Assembly (NCBI GenBank): GCA_003833135.1
Contig: QZLH01001192.1
Location: 15,110 to 41,860, forward strand
Direction of reading: 5' to 3'
From: Oehlia diaphana
Taxonomy: Eukaryota; Glomeromycota; Glomeromycetes; Glomerales; Glomeraceae
Length of the DNA stretch: 26,751 nucleotides
Position 1 is the first letter of the stretch; each line of letters starts with the position of its first letter. The notes below the pieces were generated by a model, which worked only from the letters and a program-made list of their open reading frames with translations, did no database searches and had not been told where the DNA came from. A program made the position numbers and the translations under genes. Below are positions 9,017 through 17,858 of the stretch, piece after piece.

Positions 9017-9885
9017 TAGAAGGTGCATCCTTAGAGGGTAAGGGTGCAAAACCAGATCAAAACCCCTCATTTTGTACGCTATTCGAAGCTTATCCTGCTC
9101 AAAGAAATCGGCCAATTACCAGAAGTCATCAATACACAAAACCTGATGAAGAACAAGAAGCCTCTCCACCTGTATCAAATATAGTCAGAGAATTGATGGC
9201 CGAAGTACAACTAATTCCATCAGAAGGAAATAATCAGTCAAGTAATGAGAAAGAAAAAGGGACCATTCTAAACACTATTAATCCTCCTTCAACGAGTGCT
9301 GCTGTTAATCAACCAAAAAAAAAGGTTGTAATCAGAAAATGACATCCACAAAAAGTTCAACTGTCTATATCGGCACACATTCAATCCTATAATATCATTG
9401 CCGATTTACAACAACAAAGAGCGAATATTTCCTTCAGACAGTTGTTCCAAATATCACCCAAATTACGAAGCGATGTTGGAAAGAATTTACGAAAACCTGG
9501 CACTCGAAGTTCTAAGAATGCTATGGCTTTATATTGTGATGCTACAGTTAAAGGATGAGAAATTCCTTTGATTATCGATAGTGGAGCTGCCAGAAGTAAT
9601 GTATCATGCCAGTTATTGAATGACCTCAGTATCGCTATCGATAGGCCATCGACAACATTGATGATTAATGTTAATGGAGAACGAAGGTGACCATTAGGAG
9701 AAGTGCTTAACTTCCCTATTACGATAAAAGGAATGACTATTCCTATCGATATGGTAGTCACCGATGCCATGGATTATAGTGCTATCGTTGGAAACGATTG
9801 GCTCACGAAGGTTAAAGCTAACATTGATTATGAAACCTCAAATATAATTATTCATTAGGAGGGAAACAAAATTGAAGTCCCGTCA
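9016..9885 (+). pseudogene. Retroelement pol start with retroviral-like aspartic protease, decayed
   Basis: In the -1 frame relative to gag, a linker (ITRSHQYTKPDEEQE, SNIVRELMAEVQLI) leads to a protease domain. The active-site motif is LIIDSGAA (about 9568-9591). INVNGERR follows, then the flap-side stretch PLGEVLNFPITIKGM, then DYSAIVGNDWL near 9775-9807, the second hallmark of Ty3-type proteases. In-frame stops occur after VVIRK, before EIPLII (about 9556), after NGERR (about 9688) and at IIH*EGN (about 9856). Each is one transition from TGG, CGA or similar. The protease would cleave Gag and Pol after assembly. Here it cannot be made whole. Confidence 0.8.
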
Positions 9886-10182
9886 AATATCTAGAAATGC
9901 CGATGGAAAGGCGAAAGAAACGGGAAGAACAAATTTGGAAGGAGGAAGAAAAAGATGAAAGTGAAGATGAAGAAGAGGAGAACGGTGAAGAAGAGAATGA
10001 AGAAGAGGAATCTAAATACGAGGAATATGAAAAGGAGAATCTTGACGAAAAGGTGTTTTGTCATTATCAGATGAAACAAAAGACACGAAATATCCCTAAG
10101 CAAAATACATTGCTCCAATTGACCTGTCAATTTGCAGATATAGTTATCGCAGGAGTTTACCCTATGAAAAACTTCATGCTGA
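9886..10182 (+). pseudogene. Acidic pol tail ending at the deletion before the right LTR
   Basis: After a one-base shift the polyprotein continues as YLEMPMERRKKREEQ, then an E/D-rich low-complexity tract (about 9946-10035, repeats of EEE and NGEE) and YEKENLDEKVFCHYQ. In complete relatives the reverse transcriptase follows such a tract. Here the frame runs on for about 45 codons (QLTCQFADIVIAGVYP) and straight into the right LTR. Reverse transcriptase, RNase H and integrase are missing, so this marks the internal deletion. Confidence 0.65.
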
Positions 10183-10950
10183 TGTTACGGGATATTTTTT
10201 TTTATTATTTTTATTGTTTATTTATTTTTTTATTTATTTTTATCTTTTAGTTATTTTTAGATAGATTACTTGTAGTTGTTTTTGGTTGTTTATAGATTAG
10301 ATAAAAAAAAAGCAGAAGCTTAGCGACATAAGGTGGCTGAATACAAGTGGCTGTATAGACAAATGTGCCCAGATCGCCACAATTGGCCGGGAGATGATAT
10401 TGGCCGGAAGACGATTATGTCCGAAGGACAGAATCATCCTTAAAATTTAATGTTATATAAGGGACTGCTGTTGAAGGATGAAGATATAGTATAGTTTAGT
10501 TCAGTTCAGTTTAGATATCATATAGTTTTATTGTTATAAGATAGATATTGGGATATTACAGAGCGCCAGTTGAGGCAGTAATATTGTATTCCTTTATTTA
10601 ATGAATAAACTTGTCGATTTGCTTCCGAATTATTGATATATGTTTTATTACATTGTTTATTATTGTGTTTTATATCGTTTATTATCATTTATTAACTTTC
10701 GTTATACATCGTTAATTTATTATACCTATTTGCTAATTAATCGTTATATACACACTGACACACACCACTTGATCTACCTTAATTTATCGCATCATTTACT
10801 ATCGTTTATAATCGTTCATTATCGACTATTCATATATACACTTTTACCTTATTGATTGATATATATCATTATATTACCTTACTCCTAACATACCGATCCT
10901 TATTTTTCTTTCTGTTACTACCTACCAAACGTCATAAATCGGTGGTAACA
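10183..10950 (+). repeat. Right LTR
   Basis: 768 bp, TGTTAC...GTAACA, with perfect 6-bp inverted ends. Compared with the left LTR it has extra bases near 10246-10270 and a CA-rich insertion near 10751-10771. The remaining differences are almost all transitions. Confidence 0.9.
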
Positions 10951-11278
10951 CTATCGATTTGCGTCGGGGTCACGTGATAGCAACAGAGATTCGTGTCACG
11001 TTTATCGTAAAATAAAGTGTATATGTAAAACTAAGACTTAAATGTATAATTTTAAAGTATATATTTATTCAATTATGCAATAACTTAAAATCAATAAAAT
11101 AATACAAATAAATAAATGCTAATACATAAATCCTAACAAAGAATCAAATATTGCTGCCTCCACCGGCGATCTGCAATGTTACTGATAAAATTAAGACTAA
11201 ACTTAAACTAAGAATTAATACTTCATAAAAATCTCCTCTAAATCCCCTCGTTTGCCCATTGTATTTATATTATTCGTA
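10951..11278. other. Right flank of the retroelement, no gene
   Basis: It starts with the second CTAT copy and a short GC-richer patch with a CACGTG (about 10971-10976). The rest is AT-rich without coding signal. Confidence 0.5.
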
Positions 11279-11362
11279 ATTTATTTCATGGGGAGTTGGG
11301 AATAATAGGGTTTTTTTCCCGAAGGGAAAAAACCCTAATGTTCCCCTTCCCATGAAATAAAT
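11279..11362. repeat. Long hairpin, about 40-bp arms with GAA loop
   Basis: The arm 11279-11320 (ATTTATTTCATGGGG...GGGTTTTTTTCCC) and the arm 11324-11362 (GGGAAAAAACCC...CCCATGAAATAAAT) are near-perfect reverse complements separated only by GAA. The outer 14 bp and the inner 12 bp pair almost fully, and the middle has a few mismatches and small gaps. It is probably a fold-back transposable element or its core. It carries no coding sequence. Confidence 0.85.
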
Positions 11363-11365
11363 GGG

Positions 11366-11560
11366 TAATCCCCTGGAGCGTGTCACTCATTAAATATTAA
11401 CTATTTTAACTATTTTAAACTAAAATTCGGCTATCTATATGAGACCGGGAAATAACTAAACGAAGATTCCCGGTCATTTTTAAACTCAGCTAATCACTCG
11501 CAATTTTTAAAAATTAGTATGAAGGTGATCATGAGTGACACTTAGTACGACGGGGGATTA
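11366..11560. mobile_element. MITE-like fold-back element
   Basis: It is bounded by TAATCCCC (11366-11373) and GGGGATTA (11553-11560). Inside is a perfect 11-bp inverted repeat, GTGTCACTCAT (11380-11390) / ATGAGTGACAC (11531-11541), and a further internal pair, GACCGGGAA (11443-11451) / TTCCCGGTC (11467-11475). There is no coding potential. It abuts the hairpin at 11279-11362, so the two may be parts of one nested structure. Confidence 0.65.
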
Positions 11561-12256
11561 TAGAATATATTTCTTGTGTAGTTTAATTAGTTTTCAAGTG
11601 AAATTTATATTTTGTAAGGAACACATTTTAATAAAATATGATATTCCCATTTTTGCTGAATATCTGATTTGCAAATTCCCAGTCGATCAACTTGGGGATA
11701 GGTTACACACTGTAAAAGTGGTTATAAAATTAAGAAAATCAGTAATTTACAATCATAAACTTATTAAAGAATCCAAAGGAACATGTGCATATTTATTTAC
11801 TATAATTTTACTTAATTTTACTTGAATGATTTTCAACGAAAAGATATTTATTATGATTATATCCTTAAACTAAATAAAGTAATATGTAATAATGATATAA
11901 ACCATATTACATAATTAAATACAAACCTAACAACATTTATCAACTAAACTATTTACAGTAATTAAAATTTCAATATAAAATTTTATCCAAAATGATAAAA
12001 AACATCGTTGCCGATTTAATGACCTGTTAGAAAACTTTTTTTCAAATACATGTGTGCACAATATCTCTAAAATAGGGCAGATCATTAATTTAAAAAAGAA
12101 ATTCACCATATTAAACATATGCCATTCAAAAATCGGGAACATATAAAAATAGACTAATTGAACATTTCTTACATAGATTTAAAATCTTTTCATTTGTTAT
12201 TATTATTTTTTATTTTATTTATATGATAATTTATTTACACAAATATTAAGAGAATA
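11561..12256. other. Intergenic region upstream of the NRAMP gene
   Basis: It contains a + strand open stretch that ends at 11825 and a minus-strand one at 11927-12142. Neither has a recognisable domain. The plus one starts inside the fold-back element and both have the AT-rich, Phe/Ile/Leu-heavy composition of chance frames. The last 110 bases are very AT-rich and would hold the NRAMP 5' UTR and promoter. Confidence 0.5.
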
Positions 12257-14206
12257 ATGCAACAAGGGAAAATAGTAAATGAAACTTCGCCACTCCTTCA
12301 AAATCCTAGCATAAATCTAGCTACAAAATCGAACGCACGGAATGCCATATCATTTGAAGAGAGATTAATTGATGCTGAAATTGATACAGGAGAAATAAAA
12401 GATACGTTCTCGTGGAGAAAATTATGGAAATATACCGGCCCTGGTGAGTTTCATTATATTAAGCGTATCATTCAAGAATGGTTTGAACTTAGCTTTTACT
12501 TTCTTAATGCATTATTTGCGATTGAAAATAAGAAAAATTGTGTGTATAATGATTCTTACAATTGTTATTTATTTATTTGCACTTTTTAGGACTCCTAATG
12601 TCTATAGCATATTTAGATCCTGGCAACCTAGAAGCGGATCTTCAATCCGGTGCTGTTGCAGGATACTCTTTGGTATTTTTATTTATTTTCTTATGTGCAT
12701 TTATTAAAGTTGTAATTGAACTCTGAATCTTTTTTTTTTAATTAGCTTTGGTTACTGTTAACTGCACACATTGCTGGTCAATTAATTCAATGTTTGTCAG
12801 CAAGATTAGGTGTCGTGACGGGAAACCACCTCGCGCAATTGATTAGACAGTACTATCCGCGTCCAGTATCCATTGTATTTTGGTTAATAACAGAAATTGC
12901 GATTATCGGTTCAGATATTCAAGAGATAGTTGGAACAGCGATCGCTCTTAAGATTCTCTTTAGAATACCACTTTGGGTAGGAACATTGTTAACGGCAATG
13001 GATACATTCACATTTATGTTATTACAAAACTACGGCGTGAGAAAACTCGAGGCATTGTTCATGGTATTAATTAGCACGATGGCAATTTGCTTTTGGATTG
13101 AAATGTTTATGAGTGATCCTGATGTTGTAGATATAATTAAAGGAACTTTAATTCCTACTATTCCAAGAAAGGCTTTTGTAGAAGCTGTAGCAATTATAGG
13201 CGCATGTAAAGGGTTTATTAAATCATTTCTCGTGAGTTTTAAAGAATTATAGCAATTAACTAAATATTCAAATATTTTTAGTTATAATGCCGCATAATTT
13301 ATATCTTCATTCGGCACTAGGTAAGTTTGATTAAGCACCTTTTTAATTATTATTGATTATCATGAATTGTAATGACAAATTTTTTCTTAAATTAGTAATG
13401 ACACGTAGAACAAATAATGCATCTAATTCCAAAATCAAAGAAGCCAACTTTTATTTTTCACTCGAGAGTGGAATAGCATTATTTTTTTCCTATTTAATAA
13501 ATATGGCCATTGTTACAGTTTTTGCCAAAGTTTTTTATTCCCCTAACGAAGATAAGCCTTTACCAGGGTTATATGATGCGGCTGATGTTTTAGCAAACAC
13601 TTTGGGAGATGCATCACGGTATTTATGGGCACTTGGGTTGTTGGCAGCTGGAAGTAGTTCTACAATAACAGGAACTTTAGCAGGACAATATGTTATTGAA
13701 GGATTTTTTGGAAAAATCTTTAAGAAACCATGGCATCGTCTTTTGATCACTCGATCTATTGCATTAGTGCCTTCTATGTTTGTAGCAGTATATTCGGTAA
13801 GATGATTTAATTTCAGTAACAAGTAGTTTTTTTTATTGTATATATTAAAAAAGAAATTTAAAATTATTAGGTTAATAATTTTGATAATATGGGAGAAATA
13901 TTAAATGTTCTTCAAAGTCTTTGCCTTCCTACAGCATTGATCCCATTGATGAAACTTACTAATTCAAAATCAGTAATGGGAAAAAATTTCAAAACTAATG
14001 ATTTTTGGAAATATATTTCATGGATTATAACATTAGTTATTATTGGAACAAACTTGATTTTATTTTTAGAGCAATTAAATAAGATGCCAAATTTATTTTT
14101 AGGATATATTTGTGGAGGAATTTATTTTGTTTTTATAGTTTATATTACTTTTTTGCCAATTAAAGAGACAAGAGATCTTTTAAAGATTAATAATATCTCA
14201 GATTGA
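12257..14206 (+). CDS. NRAMP-family divalent metal (Mn/Fe) transporter
   Basis: Proton-coupled importer of Mn2+, Fe2+ and similar metals in the plasma or an endomembrane (Smf-type in fungi). Exons: 12257-12443, 12590-12672, 12746-13205, 13282-13320, 13396-13796, 13871-14206. All junctions are GT-AG, all phases close and the product is 501 aa, a normal length. Metal-site residues are present: D72-P-G-N75 in TM1, and A243 with M246 in the TM6 motif A-F-I-M-P-H-N. Other family blocks are [58 protein letters not shown] and [15 protein letters not shown]. The N-terminus carries a polar tail with SPLL, which could be a sorting signal (inference). ATG 12257 is the only start that keeps this tail. 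The tiny fourth exon (39 nt) encodes the TM6 metal-binding core. It looks intact. Confidence in the family is very high; the metal and membrane are inferred. Confidence 0.95.
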
Positions 14207-14505
14207 TTTGCAATTTTTTCAATTATGTATTTTCCTAAGTTTAAGTTTTAAAATTTTATTTTAATTAATTAATTTTCACAAATTTTTTTTATTCCCCTAA
14301 TTTAGAACTAATTAATAGACTTTTTTTCAAAATGATAATTTTTTAATGTCTAATAAAGGTTCCTTATTATACAAAAAAAATATGTACATCTTATTATGTA
14401 ACTTTCGGGAATTGCGGCTTAATTTAAATGATCAACAATTGTCTACAAAAAAGATAAAAAGTCTTTGCAAAGAATTCTTTTTAATAACTTTTCTTTTCAT
14501 TAATA
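14207..14505. other. NRAMP-SDR intergenic spacer
   Basis: About 300 AT-rich bases. It must hold the 3' end of the NRAMP transcript and the promoter of the next gene. I see no clear signal beyond T-rich runs. An open frame from 14346 runs into the SDR start in another register and has no domain. Confidence 0.5.
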
Positions 14506-15784
14506 ATGTTTGGAAAAAAACATTTTACTTTTGGAGACATTCCTGACTTATCCGGAAAAGTGGCAATTGTCACTGGCGGAAACACAGGAGTTGGGTACAT
14601 TACAGCAAGAGAATTAGCTCGTAAAAACGCTCACGTATTCGTTGCAAGTCGTAGTAAAGAACGTGGTGAAACTGCAGTTGAAAATATCAAAAAAGAAACC
14701 GGAAATGATCAAGTGGAGTATTTACATTTGGATTTAGTTAGTCTTAAAAATGTAAAACAATCCGCTGAAAATTTTCTTGCGAAAAATTTACCTTTGCATA
14801 TTCTGTTAGTTAAAAAAAAAATTATTATTTTTTTTTTTATATTATACATTATTAAACCTTTTCCTTTTTTAGTGTCAATAATGCTGGAATTATGGCTACG
14901 TAAGTTTATTTCATTGCTATCTTAATTTTCGAATAAATGACCTAAAAAAAAATTTTTTTTTAGTGCATGGACATTAACTGAAGATGGAATTCAAGACCAA
15001 TTTGGTGTGAATCACGTTGGACATTTTGTAAGTTTAATAATATACATTCACGATAAAGAAAATATTATATACTTACATATATTTTATATATTTTTAGCTT
15101 TTCACACAAACTCTTCTTCCTAAAATTGAAGCTTCAGCGCCTTCTCGTATCGTGAACGTCAGCAGGTTAACCAATTAAATTAATTTTATTTTAAGTAAAT
15201 TCTCAAATATTCAAATATTTAATAAAATATTCTTTTTTTGAAAAAAAAAGTTATGCTCATTTTAATGCACCTGCTGCGGGAATTGAATTTGACAAAATTA
15301 ATCAAGAAAATGCTCAATCGACTTTTCAACGTTATGCTGTATCAAAACTTGCCAACATTCTTTATTCAAATTCATTAGCAAAGCGACTTGAAGGGAAAGA
15401 AGTTTATGTTAATTCAATTCATCCAGGTATATTTACAAATTATTTTCAAAATAATATTTTTTTTTTTAGAAATCTAATAAATTTCCTTTATTATTAGGAT
15501 TTGTTAAAACTGAATTAGGTAGAGGAATAATCGATACTTATGGAATCGCTGCAAAATTTTTCTTTAGTTTTGCTAGTTTATTTGCAAAATCACCTGAAGA
15601 TGGCGCCTTGACACAATTATACGCTGCTACAAGCCCTGAAATTATTGAAAAAAATTATCGTGGAATGTATTTTGTACCATCTGGTGAAATCGGAAAAAGA
15701 AGCGAGGAATCTCAAAATGATGAACTAGCTGAAAAATTATGGAAGTATACTGAAGATTTAGTTAATGAAAAATTACATTCTTAA
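14506..15784 (+). CDS. Short-chain dehydrogenase/reductase (retinol dehydrogenase/WWOX-like)
   Basis: NAD(P)-dependent oxidoreductase of the classical Rossmann-fold SDR family. Exons: 14506-14804, 14873-14899, 14964-15027, 15098-15165, 15251-15426, 15498-15784. All introns are GT-AG, phases close and the product is 306 aa, typical for the family. Motifs: cofactor loop TGGNTGVG (23-30), LDLVSL at the adenine side, NNAG (102-105), the structural block DQFGVNHVGHF, catalytic Ser153 (VNVSYAH), Y181-A-V-S-K185 (the YxxxK pair), and IHPGFVKTELGR. The long gap between the catalytic Ser and Tyr matches the RDH/WWOX/TIC32-like branch. A 27-nt exon encodes the NNAG segment. The substrate cannot be read from sequence; lipids, sterols or carbonyl compounds are possible. 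No signal peptide is evident. Confidence 0.93.
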
Positions 15785-16682
15785 CAGAATAGATCTTTGA
15801 AAATAATATTATTTTACTTACATATATTCTTATATTGCAATAATAAGAGAAAGTTCTAAAGATTATTTATAAGCTTTTAATGTTTTTTATCAGTAATTAT
15901 TTTCGTATTTATTTTGAATAATTTTCATGCAATTTCGATTCTTGAAAGAAATAATATATTTTTGATATTTTGTTAAATATATTTGAAATGTATACAAAAG
16001 TATACGAAAAACTTTCCGCCCAATTTCATCGGAGTGGTCATTGGGCATCAATATAGTAATTGTGATTCATATTAGCTAGAAGAAAATTGTAAATTAAATT
16101 TGCTGTTTATACTTTCTGTTAGAATAGTTTATGCCTGCAGAAGGCCGATAATAGTATAGTATTAAGTCATTCGTAATTAATTCATTATCTTTTTGTCTAT
16201 GGCATCATATTAATCTGAATTTAAAAAGGACCTTTATGTGTACGTTTCATTTTTTCCATTGTGTTTGATTGAAATTTGGATGGGTTTCAAATGTGGTATT
16301 CATAAAATTGATCAAATTGATCTAATCACTCAAGATGAAAAACTTCTTGTATAACTTATCATGATTTAGATTCTGCATTCCCAAATATGCAGAGCTTACC
16401 TAAAAAATTATTTGCGTGAATGTTATACAATATAATCAGAATTTTAATTCCTTTATAAATAACAGACTTCTTTTTTTTTAAAAAAAAAAAATCTTTCACC
16501 TCCTCCCAAAAAACTAAAAAATAAATATGGTATCATATTGTATTTAATTATGCTTCTTAATTTAAAAATTCATAATATATTGTATATAAAGCAATGAGGA
16601 CACCAAACTATTGTCAAGACTTTTTTTTTAATGACTTGAAATTTTGAAATTTTATTGACTACAAATATCAATTAATTGGCTT
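15785..16682. other. Intergenic, no gene recognised
   Basis: AT-rich. Small features only: two GTATAC sites around AAAA (15990-16005) and a 7-bp inverted repeat GCCCAAT/ATTGGGC (16018-16024/16040-16046). On the minus strand an AATAAA (+ strand tttatt near 16652) would serve the coding fragment just to the right. Confidence 0.5.
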
Positions 16683-16985
16683 AGTTTTCACGTGGACAAT
16701 CATGTGAAATCACGATAACGCGTTTAACGCGTACTGGAATTTGGATGTCGTACGGTTTATAATAAACCTTTAAAAATAAAGTTAAAATAACGTTATAACG
16801 AGAATTTAAGAAATTAATGCCTACTTATCCTTATACTTAGTGGCGAGATTGAACAACAGAAACATCGTATTCGGCTTAGACGGTATTATTGAAATCTGTT
16901 TAAATGGTTTTATGGGAAATCGTTGATAGCGCAATTGAAAGTGATTCAAAAACTAGGCAAAGCCTTCAAAGGTTGGTAGATTTCT
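16683..16985 (-). pseudogene. 3' end of a minus-strand gene, probably decayed
   Basis: A last exon (about 16770 down to 16686) reads VYYKPYDIQIPVRVKRV and then VIVISHDCPREN, stop TAA. It is preceded by an AG acceptor and followed by an AATAAA on the minus strand, which is how a genuine last exon looks. The codon use and the alternating V/R pattern look like protein. Upstream, beyond a short intron with a gtaggc donor, the sequence gives pieces such as EYDVSVVQSRH and FESLSIALSTIS in different frames with several stops. The gene is therefore broken or I have missed small exons. I do not recognise the family. Confidence 0.4.
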
Positions 16986-17463
16986 TCATAATGTTGAAAT
17001 GATTGTAATTTCAGCGTATGTTATTAATGTATGTTCATTCTATAGCAATGCAAATTTCATATTCTATCAAAGACAATATTCCTTTCAATATGGAGCCACC
17101 GCGGACAAAATCATTGTAATATATAAGTGACGCTGATCAGATAACTAAATGTGATTTTTATAGTCTCACTTCTCTATTATTTTAGAGCATGCTATTATAA
17201 TTTAATAATACATCGCAATGCCGGAAGGATTATACGGTTTTATCTATCCCTGAGAAATCACTGTGATGGAAATTGGATCCGCGCAGTTGTCGCAGAGTAC
17301 ATCGTTTTAAATTTCCGCGCATGTGATTGAATGTAGATAGGCGCGATATTTCATAATGGCCCTTACTATTATTTTATTTTATATAAGAACGCATATGACT
17401 TCATAGGTTGCACACAAAACTTTTAATGAATAATGCGCTTCGCGCATATAAAAATAATCCGAA
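16986..17463. other. Intergenic stretch with GC-richer patches
   Basis: Patches near 17277-17345 and 17430-17450 have more CG dinucleotides than the surroundings, including a small hairpin ATGCG-CTTCG-CGCAT (about 17432-17446). I could assign no gene. Confidence 0.4.
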
Positions 17464-17747
17464 TTTCCGGATCAAGATTTCTACATGACCAATGAACTGA
17501 TCGAAAAGGTTTATTTTTTCAAAGGTTTGGATTATGCCAATTTCTTGACGCGCTTTCTGATCTACAAGACATTTAACATCTTATTTTGATATCAAAGATC
17601 CATACTATGGAATACTATACAAGAATGTGAAGAATGTGGGAGATCATACAGAATCCGATCCGAGCCGGACATATATTTTAACAAAAAAAAGATTTACTCA
17701 CTCAAGTATCACCAAAGGAAAGTCAAGTGGAGGATGATGTAGTTTAA
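17464..17747 (+). pseudogene. Decayed + strand coding fragment, unknown family
   Basis: One frame gives FPDQDFYMTNELIEKVY and FFKGLDYANFLTRFL up to a TGA near 17587. The next frame continues DIKDPYYGILYKNVKNVG and HTESDPSRTYILTKK. After an A-run (about 17682-17690) a third frame gives LLTQVSPKESQVEDDVV and a TAA at about 17747, followed by an AATAAA. The order, strand and polar/aromatic composition suggest one gene with two frameshifts. I cannot name it. Confidence 0.4.
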
Positions 17748-17787
17748 ATAAAACTTTTATTATCAGGAATATGCGGCGTTTATTTAG

Positions 17788-17858
17788 GTGTAACAATATT
17801 GTTGATATTGTAATGTTAGTATAGTGTAACAGTATTGTGATATCGTAATGTTAGTATT
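17788..17858. repeat. Two-copy tandem duplication, 36 and 35 bp
   Basis: 17788-17823 and 17824-17858 both begin GTGTAAC and end GTTAGTAT. They differ by a few substitutions and a one-base gap. It lies in the spacer before MOT1. Confidence 0.8.

Larger units (their letters stand above)
7247..9019 (+). pseudogene. Retroelement gag (capsid and nucleocapsid), decayed
   Basis: The frame from ATG 7247 runs through TWWHHTFDRIEQ and NSITVAETWKAIYS with five in-frame stops, into the open stretch 7661-8176 (MTDTNSSTNSFD..., with LNLDFLF-type repeats at about 7773-7920). A one-base shift near 8140-8160 moves it to the frame with WLNEFNLSCAANGWNNAQKL, the start of a Retrotrans_gag domain. The domain continues as WYQMVAGN, FKHVFKQRFRTPALVEL and PDESVDQYASSVQELYQQ. 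A second shift near 8545 returns to the first frame: CELTLREGK, then a zinc knuckle at about 8837-8878 reading YYTCGQPGHISRRC. The first Cys of the CX2CX4HX4C knuckle is replaced by Tyr. Gag ends at TAG 9017-9019. Every stop is one C-to-T or G-to-A change from a sense codon (CGA, CAA, CAG or TGG). Confidence 0.82.
6479..10950 (+). mobile_element. Non-autonomous Ty3/gypsy-type LTR retroelement (gag and protease only)
   Basis: Two direct repeats, 6479-7206 and 10183-10950, both start TGTTAC and end in GTAGCA/GTAACA. CTAT flanks the pair on both sides (6475-6478, 10951-10954), so this is a single intact insertion. ACTAT would also fit if one base is shared with the LTR end. The 3.0-kb interior has a primer-binding site, gag with a zinc knuckle, an aspartic protease in the -1 frame and an acidic tail. 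No reverse transcriptase (no YxDD), RNase H or integrase can be found, so it must have relied on a relative for these. I see no polypurine tract directly before the right LTR, so the internal deletion may reach that point. Many stops and three frameshifts show that it no longer makes full proteins. Confidence 0.88.

Noticed and set aside
9387..9770. 127-residue minus-strand open frame
   Set aside because: It is the antisense of the retroelement protease region and has no domain of its own.
9891..10130. Minus-strand Phe-rich open frame, apparently membrane protein
   Set aside because: It is the complement of the E/D/K-rich pol tail; its hydrophobic look is a shadow of that low-complexity tract.
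10640..10855. 71-residue Tyr/Leu-rich open frame
   Set aside because: Lies wholly in the right LTR, where low-complexity TA-rich sequence opens a frame; the left LTR does not keep it.
11535..11825. 96-residue + strand open frame
   Set aside because: It starts inside the MITE-like element, has no recognisable domain, no splice partner and AT-driven composition. It cannot be excluded but is not supported.
11927..12142. 71-residue minus-strand open frame
   Set aside because: Phe/Ile/Cys-rich chance frame in AT-rich DNA, no domain.
13535..13822. Minus-strand open frame within the NRAMP gene
   Set aside because: Antisense shadow of the conserved NRAMP exon 5.
16718..16732. Two ACGCGT motifs as MCB cell-cycle promoter sites
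   Set aside because: They fall within the last exon reading IPVRVKRVIV, where they are explained by Arg/Val codons, and no + strand gene starts nearby.
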